Part shown: piece after piece, positions 21,612-32,126 of the stretch | Layout of the letters: each line of letters begins with the position of its first letter | Position numbering within the stretch: position 1 is the stretch's first letter | Assembly (NCBI GenBank): GCA_948567375.1 | Contig: OX419757.1 | Span: forward strand, 49,848,001 to 49,912,000 | Direction: 5' to 3' | Origin: Lunularia cruciata | Taxonomy: Eukaryota > Streptophyta > Marchantiopsida > Lunulariales > Lunulariaceae | Length of the DNA: 64,000 bases | The notes under the pieces: generated by a model | What the model was told of the DNA's origin: nothing | What the model saw: only the letters and a program-made list of their open reading frames with translations | Databases searched by the model: none | Translations under genes and position numbers: made by a program

Positions 21612-22900
21612 GTGGTGCGGTTACTTGGCCTGGTGACTTGTTGGAGGGGAACATCCATGCAGAGGATACTCTAGTACCAAAAGAGATCACTCGGCTTTGG
21701 AGTACAAGTGGGATTGTTCCATCCACCTTGGATGTTCCATTGTGGAGTTCAGAGGAGGCGTTGCAACAACATGTAGATCAATTGGTGCAGCAGGCTTGGA
21801 GTGGAGCCTTTGTACCATTAGGAGATGAGTATGAGGATGAGCCTCCAGAGACGATTGCTTTGACACCTCTGGATACCACACTCATTGCTTGGCAATATCC
21901 AGTAGAGGGGATATGTCTATTGGAGTTGTTTGGTGGGATCAGCACCAGACTAGCTGCGGTGTTACAGGCAGATATCCGAGTACAAAGGTACTTGTATGTA
22001 GAGAGAGATGAGACTGCTAAGCAAGTCTTTCTACATCATGTGGCACACTTGGCCTATCAATATCTAGAGTTATTACCGATGTCAACAGTCAGAGGTTACC
22101 AAAAGGCCCTACCAGTAGACATTTCCTTACTGGGGGCGCATGACCTAGAGAGACATGGGCCTATTCACTTGGTGATTTTTGGATGGCCATGTCAAGGACA
22201 TACACGTGCTGGTAGAGGTTTGGGTCTTTTGGATCCTCGTTTTGGTGTGTTTTGGGAGATGTTACGGATACTACAACATCTCTAGGTTCATCAGCCTATT
22301 TCTCCAGCTTACCTTTTGGAGAAAGTTCCTTTGATGGGTGATTCTTGCACCAGAGTGGTGGCGAGTACACATCATGTCCATTCTTGGATGGGACCTGCTG
22401 TATTGTTAGATGCAACCAGAGTGGGATCACATGCTCATTGTCTTTGTCTTTGATGGACAAACCTCTTACCCAGAGAGGTTCTATAGCGCGCTTATGATAG
22501 GATTCAGTGACTTAACCACATCCTTGTTGATGACATCTTGGATGTTGGACATCAATCTCAGATAGTGGTAGTGGCTGATAGGTCACTTATGGCAATGGTG
22601 AACAGTTGGACAGCCTCGAGCCACATTTCCCACACTCATGAGTTTCCCAGGCTCTCATGCTTTTTGAGAGGGAGGACCTGGACTTGTTTGGGACTCACAG
22701 TTATAGCAGTTGGTGGAGTCTAACGTTGATGAGAGAGAGCGGGCGATGGGTTTTTGCACTGGTATAACCGTTGTTCCAGTAGTGTCAGAGGCATCTAGGC
22801 ATTAGGTGTTAGGTCAGGCTATGGACCCGAACTGTTTGACTTGGATTGTGAGCCTTGGCTTGGCAGAGCAGCATTGGATGCACTTGATAGGCATCACCAC
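21612..22900 (+). pseudogene. Element 3B C5-cytosine DNA methyltransferase domain in retrotransposon pol
   Basis: Would transfer a methyl group from S-adenosylmethionine to cytosine C5. After the end of the protease (to about 21870) come motif I LELFGGIST (21920-21943, SAM binding), motif II-like YLYVERDE (about 21991-22014), and motif IV FGWPCQG with the catalytic Cys codon at 22190-22192. The downstream GRGLGLLDPRFGVFWEMLRI is the family's stretch after PC. Motif VI is LLEKVP (22313-22330; copy 3A has Asn in place of Lys) and motif VIII ends in WTNLLP. Motif IX ERERAMGFCTGIT (about 22731-22770) and motif X LGQAMDPNCLTWIV (about 22809-22850) follow. The order is canonical, unlike the rearranged plant DRM enzymes, so descent from a DNMT3/DNMT1/CMT-type gene is more likely. 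Stops at 22283-22285 and 22451-22453 and a later frameshift make it a pseudogene. The only recognisable target domain is the short motif VIII-IX interval. Confidence 0.86.
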
Positions 22901-23203
22901 TCGAACACTTGTGAGCCTTGTGCCTATCAAGATGATTCAGGCACATGTTGGGGCGATGGACCAAGTGGACATGATATTCTTGGGACACATCCAATAGCTA
23001 CTAGGGAGAGTGGTCTACTTGAAGTCCATCTAGGTGAGCGTGGGCTACTTGGATTACACCCTTGGTCCACTTGGGATGCAGCTAGAGGACATGTGGAGCT
23101 TGTAGCCAGAGTGGAGGGAGTTTTTCACACAGAGGTTGGGACCTCTAGTGGTTGTGAGCATGACACTATTGCTCCCAAGGGCCCAATGTAGTAGCCAGTT
23201 AGT

Positions 23204-24290
23204 ATGGCTTCCATTCCTACTACAGTTACAGAGGATACTTGGGAGCCAGATCTTGGACCCAACCTTATTGGAGAGGAAAGACGGAGGATTTGGAGGTTCT
23301 TGAGGAGCTACATAAGTTGTTTTGCCTTCAATATGAAGGATTTGGGTGCTCTAAAAGGACTTGGTATACGGATTGACCTGACTAGCAATACACAAGTTTT
23401 CCAACGTCCTTATCGATATAGTGAGATGGAGAGGACATTGATTCAAAGCCGGAGTAGTGACCTTTTTAAGGCTGGTTTGGTAGAGATTTCACATGGAGAG
23501 TATACATTAGCGATAGTGATGCCAGCCAAGAAGGATATGCATGGCAACTACACAGATAGGCAAATGTGTGGAGATTACCATTCTATCAACCGATAGGCCA
23601 AGGCAAATCGGTATGCCATGCCTACATCGGAGGAGATTTTTGATGGGATTGGGCAAGCAAAGGTCTTCAGTACTTTGGATCTTTGAGCGGGATATCATTA
23701 GTTGTTGATCAGGGAGGAGATAAGTCCAAGATCTTCACGGCAAGGATGTGTTATATCAATGGAGTTTCTTACCATTTGGGTTGAAGAACGCTTCTGCTGA
23801 GTTCCAGAGGGTCATAGATAAGATCCTAGCTAGATTGGATTTTGCTCGGTGCTATATTGATGACATTTAGGTCTATAGCACTACTATGGAGGAGCATGAG
23901 AGACAATTGTTGGAGGTGTTTGAGAGGTTGAGATCTCATGGACTCAAATTACATCCTGGGAAGTGTAGGTTCTTCCACGAGCAAGTTGAGTATTTGGGTC
24001 ACATTATCTACCCCGGAGGACTTGGTGTTCAGCAGACCAAGGTGGAGGCTATTGCACGTATTCCTCGGCCTATTGATGTGAGCAGAGTGCAAGCATTCCT
24101 TGGGTTGGCAAACTTCTATTGCCGTTATGTAAGAGGATTTAGTGCCATTGCCAAGGCCTTGATGAAGCTGACCAAGCTTACACAAGAGTGGTGTTGGGGA
24201 GATGAGCAGGAGAGAGCTTTTGTAGAGCTCAAGGAGAGGTTGACATCTGCTCCTATTTTGAGGAGACCGATTAGAGGATGACTATTTCAG
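23204..24290 (+). pseudogene. Element 3B reverse transcriptase
   Basis: The pre-RT segment has ISCFAFNMKDLGALKGLGI (the 'F-A-x-x-x-x-D-L' block). RT motifs follow: GLVEISHGEYTLAIVMPAKK, MCGDYHSINR, a break, KVFSTLDL, then YIDDI with a stop (TAG 23868-23870) where copy 3A has Leu. After it come VYSTTMEEHERQLLEVFERL, KCRFFHEQVEYLGHIIYPGG and FLGLANFYCRYVRGFSAIAK. Confidence 0.9.
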
Positions 24291-24665
24291 GTTCATATTG
24301 ATTGGAGTATGTTGGGACTTGTAGCGGTGCTCACTCAGCATGATGATGAGGAGAAGGAGTTTGTGGTGGCCTATGCTAGTTGCTCCAACAATTAAGCGAA
24401 GGCAAAGTATAGTTCATATGAGGAAGAGTGCTTGGCAGCAGTTTGGGCAGTAGCACATTTCCGATGTTACGTACTTGGTAACCCTTTCACTCTCATCACT
24501 AATCATCAGCCACTAAAGTTGTTGATGGAGTTCGACAAGCTTTCAGGGAAGCTTGCACAATGGGCTCTAATTTTACAAGAGTATGATTTCATGATTGTTC
24601 ACAGACCTGGAGTGGTGAATCATGATGCAGATGGGTTGAGTAGAAACCCATGTCCCAGCCAATAG
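24291..24665 (+). pseudogene. Element 3B RNase H
   Basis: Motifs in order: VHIDWSMLGL, FVVAYAS, a stop, SSYEEECLAAVWAVAHFRCY, TLITNHQPLKLLM and IVHRPGVVNHDADGLSRNP (the closing A-D-x-L-S-R type motif). It corresponds to 12575-12900 of copy 3A. Confidence 0.88.
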
Positions 24666-24689
24666 GATCAGACTGGAGCACGTTGGCAT

Positions 24690-25969
24690 GGTGAGACGGA
24701 TGAGGAGATGGTGCCAGGTTGGCATGCATCGGCCTTTCTGTGTATATTTTCAGAGGCTTTGGTGGTATCTCTCAACGCATACAAGAGGAGTTATTGAGGT
24801 CACAGATCAAGAGAGTGAAGATATTGGTACAGTTCAGCAAGACATTCATGATGATGTCTTAGTGATAGACTATCTTTGCACTGGTGTTGTGGGTGGCACA
24901 GTTGGGGCCAAGGAGAGAGACCATGTTCTTTAGCAAGCCAGACGGTTTAGATTGGAGGGCAAACACCTTTTGCATGTATAGGAGGATGGTAGAGTGCGAG
25001 TAGTACCACTTCCAGCATAGAGACCATAGTTGGTCCGTCATGCTCATGAGGAGCTAGGACATTTTGGAGTAAAGCATACATATTGCTTACTCCACAGTCA
25101 TTATTGGTGGCACGGTATGCAGACCCAAGGTACAGCAGTTTGTTGCCAGATGTGTGGTTTGTGACCAATTTAGAGCATTATTCAATGCTTCTATGCCACA
25201 GTTACACCCATTACCTCTCATGGGATTGGGTTACCGTTAGAGTTTGGACTTTGCTGGACCTTTACCGTTGATTGTGAGACATCATCGGTATGTTTTGGTG
25301 ATGGTGGAGCACTTCTCCAAGTGGATTAAGTTGGTGGTGCTTCCTGACAAGTCTAGTGAAGGGACAGCTTACTCGTTCCTAGATCAAGTTCTTAGTCATT
25401 TTGGTGCACCAGTTGAGGTTTTGACTGATCAGGGTACAAAGTTCTTGGGAGAGTTTGAGGTCTTGTGTGACAAGGCTTTGATTGATCATCGTACTACATC
25501 CCAAGATCATTCTGAGGCAGATGGCTTAGTAGAGAGAGTGGTGCAAATAGTGAAGAGAGGATTGCAAAAGTATGGTTTGTAGAGAGGCCACTTGGGAGAT
25601 TGTGATCTCCAGTTACCTTGGTTGGCCATGGGCTATCGGTTCAGCCGGCAAGCCTCCTTAGCATCCTTCTCTCCGTACTTTCTACTCTATGGATGAGATC
25701 CAGATTTACCTACAGCCATTCGTCGAGATGTTATTGTAGTTTTGGACTTGGATGACTCTAAGTGTATGGATGAGCGCATGTTCTCAGCAAGAGTGCATGT
25801 TCTCAGCGAGAGTGATCTTTCGAGAGTGATGCCGATGGCCTTTGAGAACTTAGCAATTGCTCAGCATAGAGATACTTTACGCTATGCTACCATTTGAGGA
25901 GGAGGTTATAGACCCTTGATACGTCGATTTCATCCAAGTGACTATGTATATCTACAATAGATAGCACCG
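24690..25969 (+). pseudogene. Element 3B integrase
   Basis: After the linker shared with 3A, the zinc finger is visible in pieces: RHAHEELGHFG, HYWWHGM, and a C-x2-C pair near 25140-25170, with frame breaks. The catalytic core in the frame 25244-25582 holds the three acidic residues: LDFAGPL (D), EVLTDQGTKFLGEF (D) and DGLVERVVQIVKRG (E). Past 25582 the C-terminal region is broken (RFHPSDYVYLQ near 25930-25960 recalls the G-D-x-V-x-L block). Confidence 0.88.
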
Positions 25970-26302
25970 ATGACACTTGATGTTTCGATAGGCCGCACTA
26001 TCTTGAGAGTGCGTGAGGTTTTGCCATCTGGAGTCCTTGTGTTAGAAGGACGTGATGGTGTTGTTTGGAAGGATCATGTGCGCAATTGTGTGCCATACCA
26101 CCTCCCAAACATTGATGGTACTATGGACCCAAGCTTGGTACTTGTACGTGCAGGCTTGAGGTGTATGTTATGTGGCTCTTTTGGTGGAGCTGCTACTATG
26201 TTAGTGTGTGATAGTTGTTCAAGAGGATGGCATATGGCATGTATGACTCCTCCTCTCACGGTGGTTCCTCAGGGACAGTGGTTATGTCCTAGATGTACTT
26301 GA
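25970..26302 (+). pseudogene. Element 3B integrase C-terminus fused to a PHD finger
   Basis: This 110-codon frame follows a stop just upstream. Its first half (ILRVREVLPSGVLVLEGRDG, HVRNCVPYHLPN) is the end of the integrase. The second half is a zinc finger with C4-H-C3 ligands: CMLC, CDSC, WH, MAC and CPRC, from 26162 to the stop at 26300-26302, with the expected Trp two residues before the last Cys pair (QWLCPRC). This is the PHD signature, and such fingers usually read the histone H3 tail. It sits where chromoviruses carry a chromodomain, so a role in choosing the integration site is a reasonable inference. The finger itself is intact. Confidence 0.88.
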
Positions 26303-26456
26303 CCTATAGCTAGTTCATTCTTTATATGGTATAGTTTACAGACAGGCGACTAACGATAGGGCTCCATAGCACCCGGCCTCCTGATCTTTGCCCATTAGAG
26401 GGTATACCATATACTTAGAGTAGATGGCTATCTGGAGTTAGAGGGACCTAACCGCC

Positions 26457-26471
26457 AACTAGGGGGGCGAT
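26457..26471 (+). other. Polypurine tract of element 3B
   Basis: The stretch ACTAGGGGGGCGATT immediately precedes TGTGGCAC. It contains a run of six G directly before the LTR. Confidence 0.7.
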
Positions 26472-27000
26472 TGTGGCACTTTAGAGTCTATGTATGACTT
26501 ATGTGTGAGTTGTGCTTCTATAGTGTATGATGTTGACAAGGATGTATATACGCACGACAACTGTCACGCAATTTGTAGTGTCGCATCTAGATTGCTTGGA
26601 CATTGGAGTTCCAGTGATAGTAGTTAGAGTTATTTCAGCAGTATCTTAGAGACTACTTTCCGACGGTCAGATTTTGTGTTTGGGGTACTGACTTCACGGT
26701 GGGGCCCACTGTCACTTTGCACCATTTGCACCATCGAGTGTGCCGTCAGCGAGACCGTTAGGGTTCAGACCTAGCTCAAGTCTAGGGGGTATACTTTCGA
26801 AGTGCAGCTCTAGAGAGCTCACTTCTCTGATGTTGAGCCTTCGAGTTCCTGGCTATGGTGGACAGAGGCCGGTGAGCGTCACCTGGATTCTCTATGCTTG
26901 AGTGGGTGTGGCTTGACTGTAATCAGTGTCTAGTTGTTGACAGTTTATAGAGTGACAGATCAACTATTGATCTGAGTTGAGAGTGATAAACAATCTGATT
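26472..27000 (+). repeat. 3' LTR of element 3B
   Basis: It begins TGTGGCACTTTAGAGTC after the PPT and matches the inverted LTR remnant at 19653-20106 to its end. The expected terminal ...CTGATTACA stops at CTGATT, followed by AG and a second LTR start. Confidence 0.88.
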
Positions 27001-27002
27001 AG

Positions 27003-27110
27003 TGTGGCACTTTAGAGTCTATGTATGACTTATGTGTGAGTTGTGCTTCTATAGTGTATGATGTTGACAACGATGTATATTGTGTAGCAATGTATATACG
27101 CACGACAATG
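27003..27110 (+). repeat. Second, partial LTR of element 3, head-to-tail with the first
   Basis: TGTGGCACTTTAGAGTC recurs here and follows the first LTR for about 85 bases with one change. It then has an extra segment (TGTGTAGCAATGTATATA) before ACGCACGACA, and diverges. Confidence 0.8.
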
Positions 27111-30100
27111 CTCCAATTGTGTGTAGACCGTACGACTTCATAACTAGGATATCTTAGGTGTGGTAGGGCAAATTTCTCATATAGACTCTATTTGGGCTTA
27201 GCCCCATGTTACCTTTTTTTTTGTCTCTCCCTCTTCGTTTTTCCTACTCGGTCACCTTTTCTTACTTGTCATACACTAATGGGAAAACTGGTTACATGTT
27301 AGCACCCGTTAATAATCCAAAATGATTTGTCATCGCAAGTATATTTCTATGTGTGATGAACGTCCAAGTTAACTGCCAGACCTATGCACTCCCATGGACA
27401 CCTAAAGATACTCTATCCGTGAATGCTTAGAAGGGTAACGAACGTCAAAACTGCCCGACATCACGGAGCCATGTGAAGTGGCCTTCTGTCTCTCCTCCCT
27501 CCTCAGCCCTCTCCCGATTTCGCTCGCTGTTCAACCAACCACCAGTTGATATTTGTAAATGGAGGTCGTGGTTAGGTGAGATGTGATTATGGTGGAGGTG
27601 TTTGGTTAAGGTCAGTTTAGGTCATGTAGAGGTAGTTCCGGAGAGAAGGAAGACGAGTAGGTCAGAAGGATATAAGCGCATGGTGGCTTCTGGTGAAATA
27701 GTGTGCTCTTGGTCACCTTCATGAAACTTGCTTCGTAAGGACGCACTTCTTCTTGGTTTGTGGATGATTGCTCCCGGACTGTCATTGCCGCCGTAGTTTG
27801 GTGTCCGGACTGGTTGGATTGATTCAGAGATCTCTTTGAATCTGAAGCAGTTTGGTTTACCTCACGAGCTTTAGGAGGCGATCAATGGAGGTCTGGAACA
27901 GGATTTTGGGTGTTATATTGGGCAATGGACCATTAAGCGCATAATAGTACGAGTATGGTTTTATGTGGGAACATTGTCGCGGTGACCGAATTGGAAACAC
28001 TTTGCGTCAAGGTCATGGTATCCCCTCGTTCCCTACTGCCAAGAGCGTCGCCTGTCCCGTGGTCTTACTCCGTTTACAATCCGTACGGATTCGACCCCCT
28101 TTGGAAGGGACCTCTATACCTCAATTCATCATCTACAGTAACGCCCTAGTTTTCCTTTCGTTGTTTCGCTTTTTCCGCATTGTCTGTCTGTAGAAATTTC
28201 TCTGCGCAAGGAGGAAGAATAATAAGCACTATCTTGAGGGTATAACCCACTGAAAGATAACATCCTCCTACTCATTCTGAGCGCCTAGAGTCTAGAATCA
28301 CTTCCCAAGCAGATGAGGAATAACGGTTCTTGTGGGTAATTTGCATCTGACAACTGTGATGATCATGTGCCAGCGCCTTTATCTGATGCTTGGTTCTCAG
28401 GTCAGAGGTCTTAGGTTAAAGTCTTATGTTGGCTCGTAGGTGAGCAACAAGCTTGATATGGAATGTATGACAGTTCGTTTATCTCATAGGTGATGATGAT
28501 ACCAAGAGTTTCGGACCAGAGTTTCTGATGTGGGCCTTCTACCAGTTTGACGAGACATCTCTTGGCTGTCTGAGCAAAGATCTGGCTGCACAAGTGCCAG
28601 TGGAGGGTATGAAGTTCGAGACACCCAGATTGTTTTCTTTTATGGACCTGGGCTCTATCATCTTCGGTCCGTGGAAGAAGACGATCTGCATGTCCTACGT
28701 CATGGAGATGAACAGTTTTACTTTTAGGTCGAACTCATCGAGGATAAGGTGACACTCTTTTTTCTCCAATTTGGCTTTGACGTTCGGTCGGTTGTCCTAC
28801 CGCACGGCCCACTGCTCTAAATTCTTTCTTGCCGAAGATGCTACTGTAATGTAATAATGCATAGAACGTGAAAATAATGTATAGAACAGAATAATGTATA
28901 GTGGTACCCTCTGGTGACTCCACATGAACATATCAGTGAAGACCCTCGGACTATCCACCATCTTGAGGACATCCGACGGTCGTATGAGTAAGCCGCTGAT
29001 CCCTCGAAAAGGTCAAAAGTCCAAAGCCAAGTCTGCGGATGGCTTCTGTTCCTATTACCTATACGACCAATTTGATGTGGATCAAAAAGGCATTAACGTT
29101 CTGATCAACCTCATGGAGCAGTCGTTAACACAGGGTGAAGTTTGCATCACAAATCATTATCAGAGTGACTTAATGGTAGTTGCGAGTTACAGAAATACCC
29201 ACAAATACCATATGGGCTCCTGACCACCAAGTTGCCTTTTTCCATGGCCACCCTGCCACGAGCAGAGATAGCCCATGGAAAAAGACAATTTGCAGGTCTA
29301 TCCTCATTCTCCTTCAAGCGAAACGGGACTACATGCGAAGCTTGCCATCAGGAAAAGAGCGGCCGGACCGTCTCAAGGTCCATGGACCTGGAATTTCGAG
29401 GACCTTGAGAGCGAAAGACCTACGCAGCTGCTTCGTCTAATCCCCATAGGTGTAGTCTATCGTTGAGTATATCGAGCCCCACCAGTTGAGCGTTGGAACT
29501 ACCTACATGAATGCGTGAAAAAGTCTATCATCTAAATTGCCCGGCCCTGGTACTCAACTTAAGGATGTCGAAATGTATCAAGCTTCATTGGCCGAGGACC
29601 AATGTATAAAACTTTTCCGGAGGAGAGTCATGCAAACGGACATTACAGATCCGTTGGATATGAAGGTAAAGTCACAGAATCTATCTAACGACGACGATTG
29701 TCCTATATACTCACATGCATCATCCAGAATCTCGCCAATAGAAACATCTTATGATGACCGGAGCAACCTTTTCAATCGACATTCTGGGGTTGCCGTTCTT
29801 TCTCTGCCAGAAGAGCAAGTGCCAAAATTTATCGAGTTACTGTCCTTACCACTTCCTCGGGCCTAAAATCTTCGTATTAGTAGTGTCAGCTAGATTGCCA
29901 GGGGAGTTCAATAGATCAATAGTATGGCGAATAGAGAGAATAGTCTATTTTGTTTATATTTCTAATTTTTTTTATTGATATGTAGATTGAGTGGTATGGA
30001 AAATAGAAAATTATGAATGTTTTTAAACCTTTTGGAAATTAGAAGGTTATTTTATACTGAAAATAATGTTTCAAGAATTTATAATATTAATTTTATAAAA

Positions 30101-30700
30101 TAATTTGTACTTTTTTGAAAAAAAATATTCTGTTAAAATTCAACTTTTGTTTATGTTTATATTTTATAATTCAAAATTTAGGAAAAAATAATGAAAAAAA
30201 GTTAAAATGAAAAAATTTATAAGTTTGCATGTACACTGAGCAATAAAGAAGAATATCATGTGTTATTATTATTATTCTTTTGTTAACCATGGTTACATTT
30301 CTCATTTGTGTCCATCTAGAGATGCTCCTGAGGATATATGGAACTACATGTGTCAATGACTCTTTACTTCACAAAGAATAAAGATCCATCTTGGAAGGAT
30401 GTACAAAGTCTATGATTGAACCACTTAGGATACTCATGTAAGACGAACTAACACATCCAAATTGATTGCGCATACTTCCTCTAATCCTTTGTTGACCATT
30501 CAAAGGATACCTATTGAATTGTTGAAATGGTTAGCATTTCAAGCACAATATATTTTGATGTTATTTGATATTAATTTTCCATGTCCATGTTTGTTCCATA
30601 GCCTACCATATGCATTCCATGATGAGACTAAATATGTTTTTTGCATACCATTTAATCAATTGGTATATAATCTCCTTGGATGAGTTAACATGGTTCTTAT
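27111..30700 (+). other. Unassigned region between element 3B and the degenerate RT element
   Basis: No gene can be named. Some + strand stretches look coding-like (28528-28752, 28924-29223, 29537-29866) and a few sit beside plausible splice sites, but none shows a domain I know. PWKKTIC occurs in two of the frames (near 28670 and 29275). 29950-30250 is very AT-rich. A partial copy of the dispersed repeat described below lies near 27190-27265. Confidence 0.4.
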
Positions 30701-30739
30701 TCTTCTTACTTCCTTTATGGTGTCTTTGTTATATTCAAG

Positions 30740-31517
30740 AGGAAGTGTAGGGCATAGAGAGGTGGTTACTAGATTTTGTCAACTCCGAGCAGGGTTTGCC
30801 TTATAAGCGGAGTCTATTAGATTACACGTTTCAAGAGACATGTTCTACCACAGGATAGCACAAAAGTCCATTCAATTGCGACATTGTAGGATATTGGGTC
30901 AGGCGGGCGAGTATAGTAGAGTAGCACAAGCGCTACAACATTTGTCTATAGCTAGTCTGAATGATGAGACTATCTCTTCTTTATGCTTACTACATCCCAT
31001 GGAGAGAGAGAGAGAAATTTTAGATTATCAACCTAAGCAACTTATATATCTTGTTAGGTCACTTTTTTGCACAAGTGTTGTGCATTGCCCCTTGCCTCTC
31101 CACAAGAGGCTTGTCAAAGATTGTATCAAAGCATCTTAGAGCTTACTTTAAGGCGTATGATCCTTCTAGTGGTTTTACCAAGCTATTTTGGTAGCTACAA
31201 CAATAGTGAGGGGAGATATTCCTATGTCAATTAGTCCGTTGTTAGGTGCTAGTGGACTTCTTGCAACAAAGAAAGACATAAGGAACATTAGACCAATTAC
31301 TACTAGAAAGATCTTTTTGCGCTTGGTTAGCTACACCATTGTCCTTTGACATCATTATCACTTTTGACAACACCTCAATCCATATCAATTTGGAGTAGCT
31401 AGTCCACACTGTTTAGAGGTTGTGAGATTATATCTTTAGGCGTTAGAGCACTCTTAAATATCCATCCAAAGAGTGTTGTCCTACAAGTGGATGTAGAGAA
31501 TGATTTTAATAATATTT
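30740..31517 (+). pseudogene. Degenerate reverse transcriptase element, N-terminal part
   Basis: + strand frames give GHREVVTRFCQLRAGFAL, then CRILGQAGEYSRVAQAL and ETISSLCLLHP. After a break come SISPLLGASGLLATKKDIRN and IRPITTRKIFLRLVSY, then YQFGVASPHCLEVV and VVLQVDVENDFNNIL. The I-R-P-I, Q-F-G and L-Q-V-D-x-x-N-x-F-N blocks are RT fingers/palm motifs of a non-LTR type. Several stops show it is dead. The family name is uncertain. Confidence 0.7.
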
Positions 31518-32126
31518 TGTAATATATTGAGGATATGAGAACTTAAAAGAGAAACACAAGAGAAGAAACACAAAGCTTCACATTCAATACTCCGATGCCC
31601 CAAAGGAACACCTTGTCTTTATTATACAACAGAGAAGATTCACTCAAAGGAAGTTGCACCATTGGAACAAATACATGGATTGGTGACATGTTAGTTAGCT
31701 CTACCCTTAGATTAGTTGCATGCATGAGTGACATGTTTGTTCTTGTTCTATTTGGTGGGTCAAACAATGTTTGACCAATTGGAATCTTTAAGGAATCTTC
31801 TTGTATGAATCTCAAAATTGCATGGGTGAGGTCCCATTGGAAATCTTTCAACAAGACAAACAATGGGTGGGGTATGGTGGGAGGGAGCTAATGTTTATGC
31901 ACATAGGGAAAAAATGTGTACATTTTTAAGCCTAATTCATTTGTTTAGGCCTCCAAAATTAGCTCTAAAGTTTTTAGGCTATTTTAAGTTACTGCCTTTT
32001 TAGTAAAAGTACTCTTTTGGTGACACCTCTATCTGATCTACTTAGTCCATCATATATAACATCCTTCCAAATGTTACCAAAGCCAACTTTCACCTCTATA
32101 TAATATGTCTAGCTATTGGTATTACA
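31518..32126 (-). repeat. LTR of family X, older degraded copy
   Basis: About 609 bp from TGTAATATATTGAGG to TTGGTATTACA, same orientation as 11435-12170, with many substitutions and deletions. It splits the RT pseudogene in the middle of the palm domain. No clear 5-bp target duplication remains (TATTT versus TGTTC). Confidence 0.85.

Larger units (their letters stand above)
20107..27110 (+). mobile_element. Element 3B: partial Ty3/gypsy element with methyltransferase and PHD finger
   Basis: On the + strand: protease (from its middle), methyltransferase, RT, RNase H, integrase, PHD finger, PPT, 3' LTR and a second partial LTR. Gag and 5' LTR are absent, because the element starts abruptly at 20107 next to the inverted copy 3A. 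A family X solo LTR (20868-21606) interrupts the protease region. Many stops are present. Copies 3A and 3B share 12171-16490 and 20107-24990 as inverted repeats. Confidence 0.88.

Noticed and set aside
21954-22285. Reading the methyltransferase region as a plant DRM enzyme
   Set aside because: DRM proteins have rearranged motifs (VI, IX, X before I-IV). Here the order is canonical, so DRM descent is not favoured.
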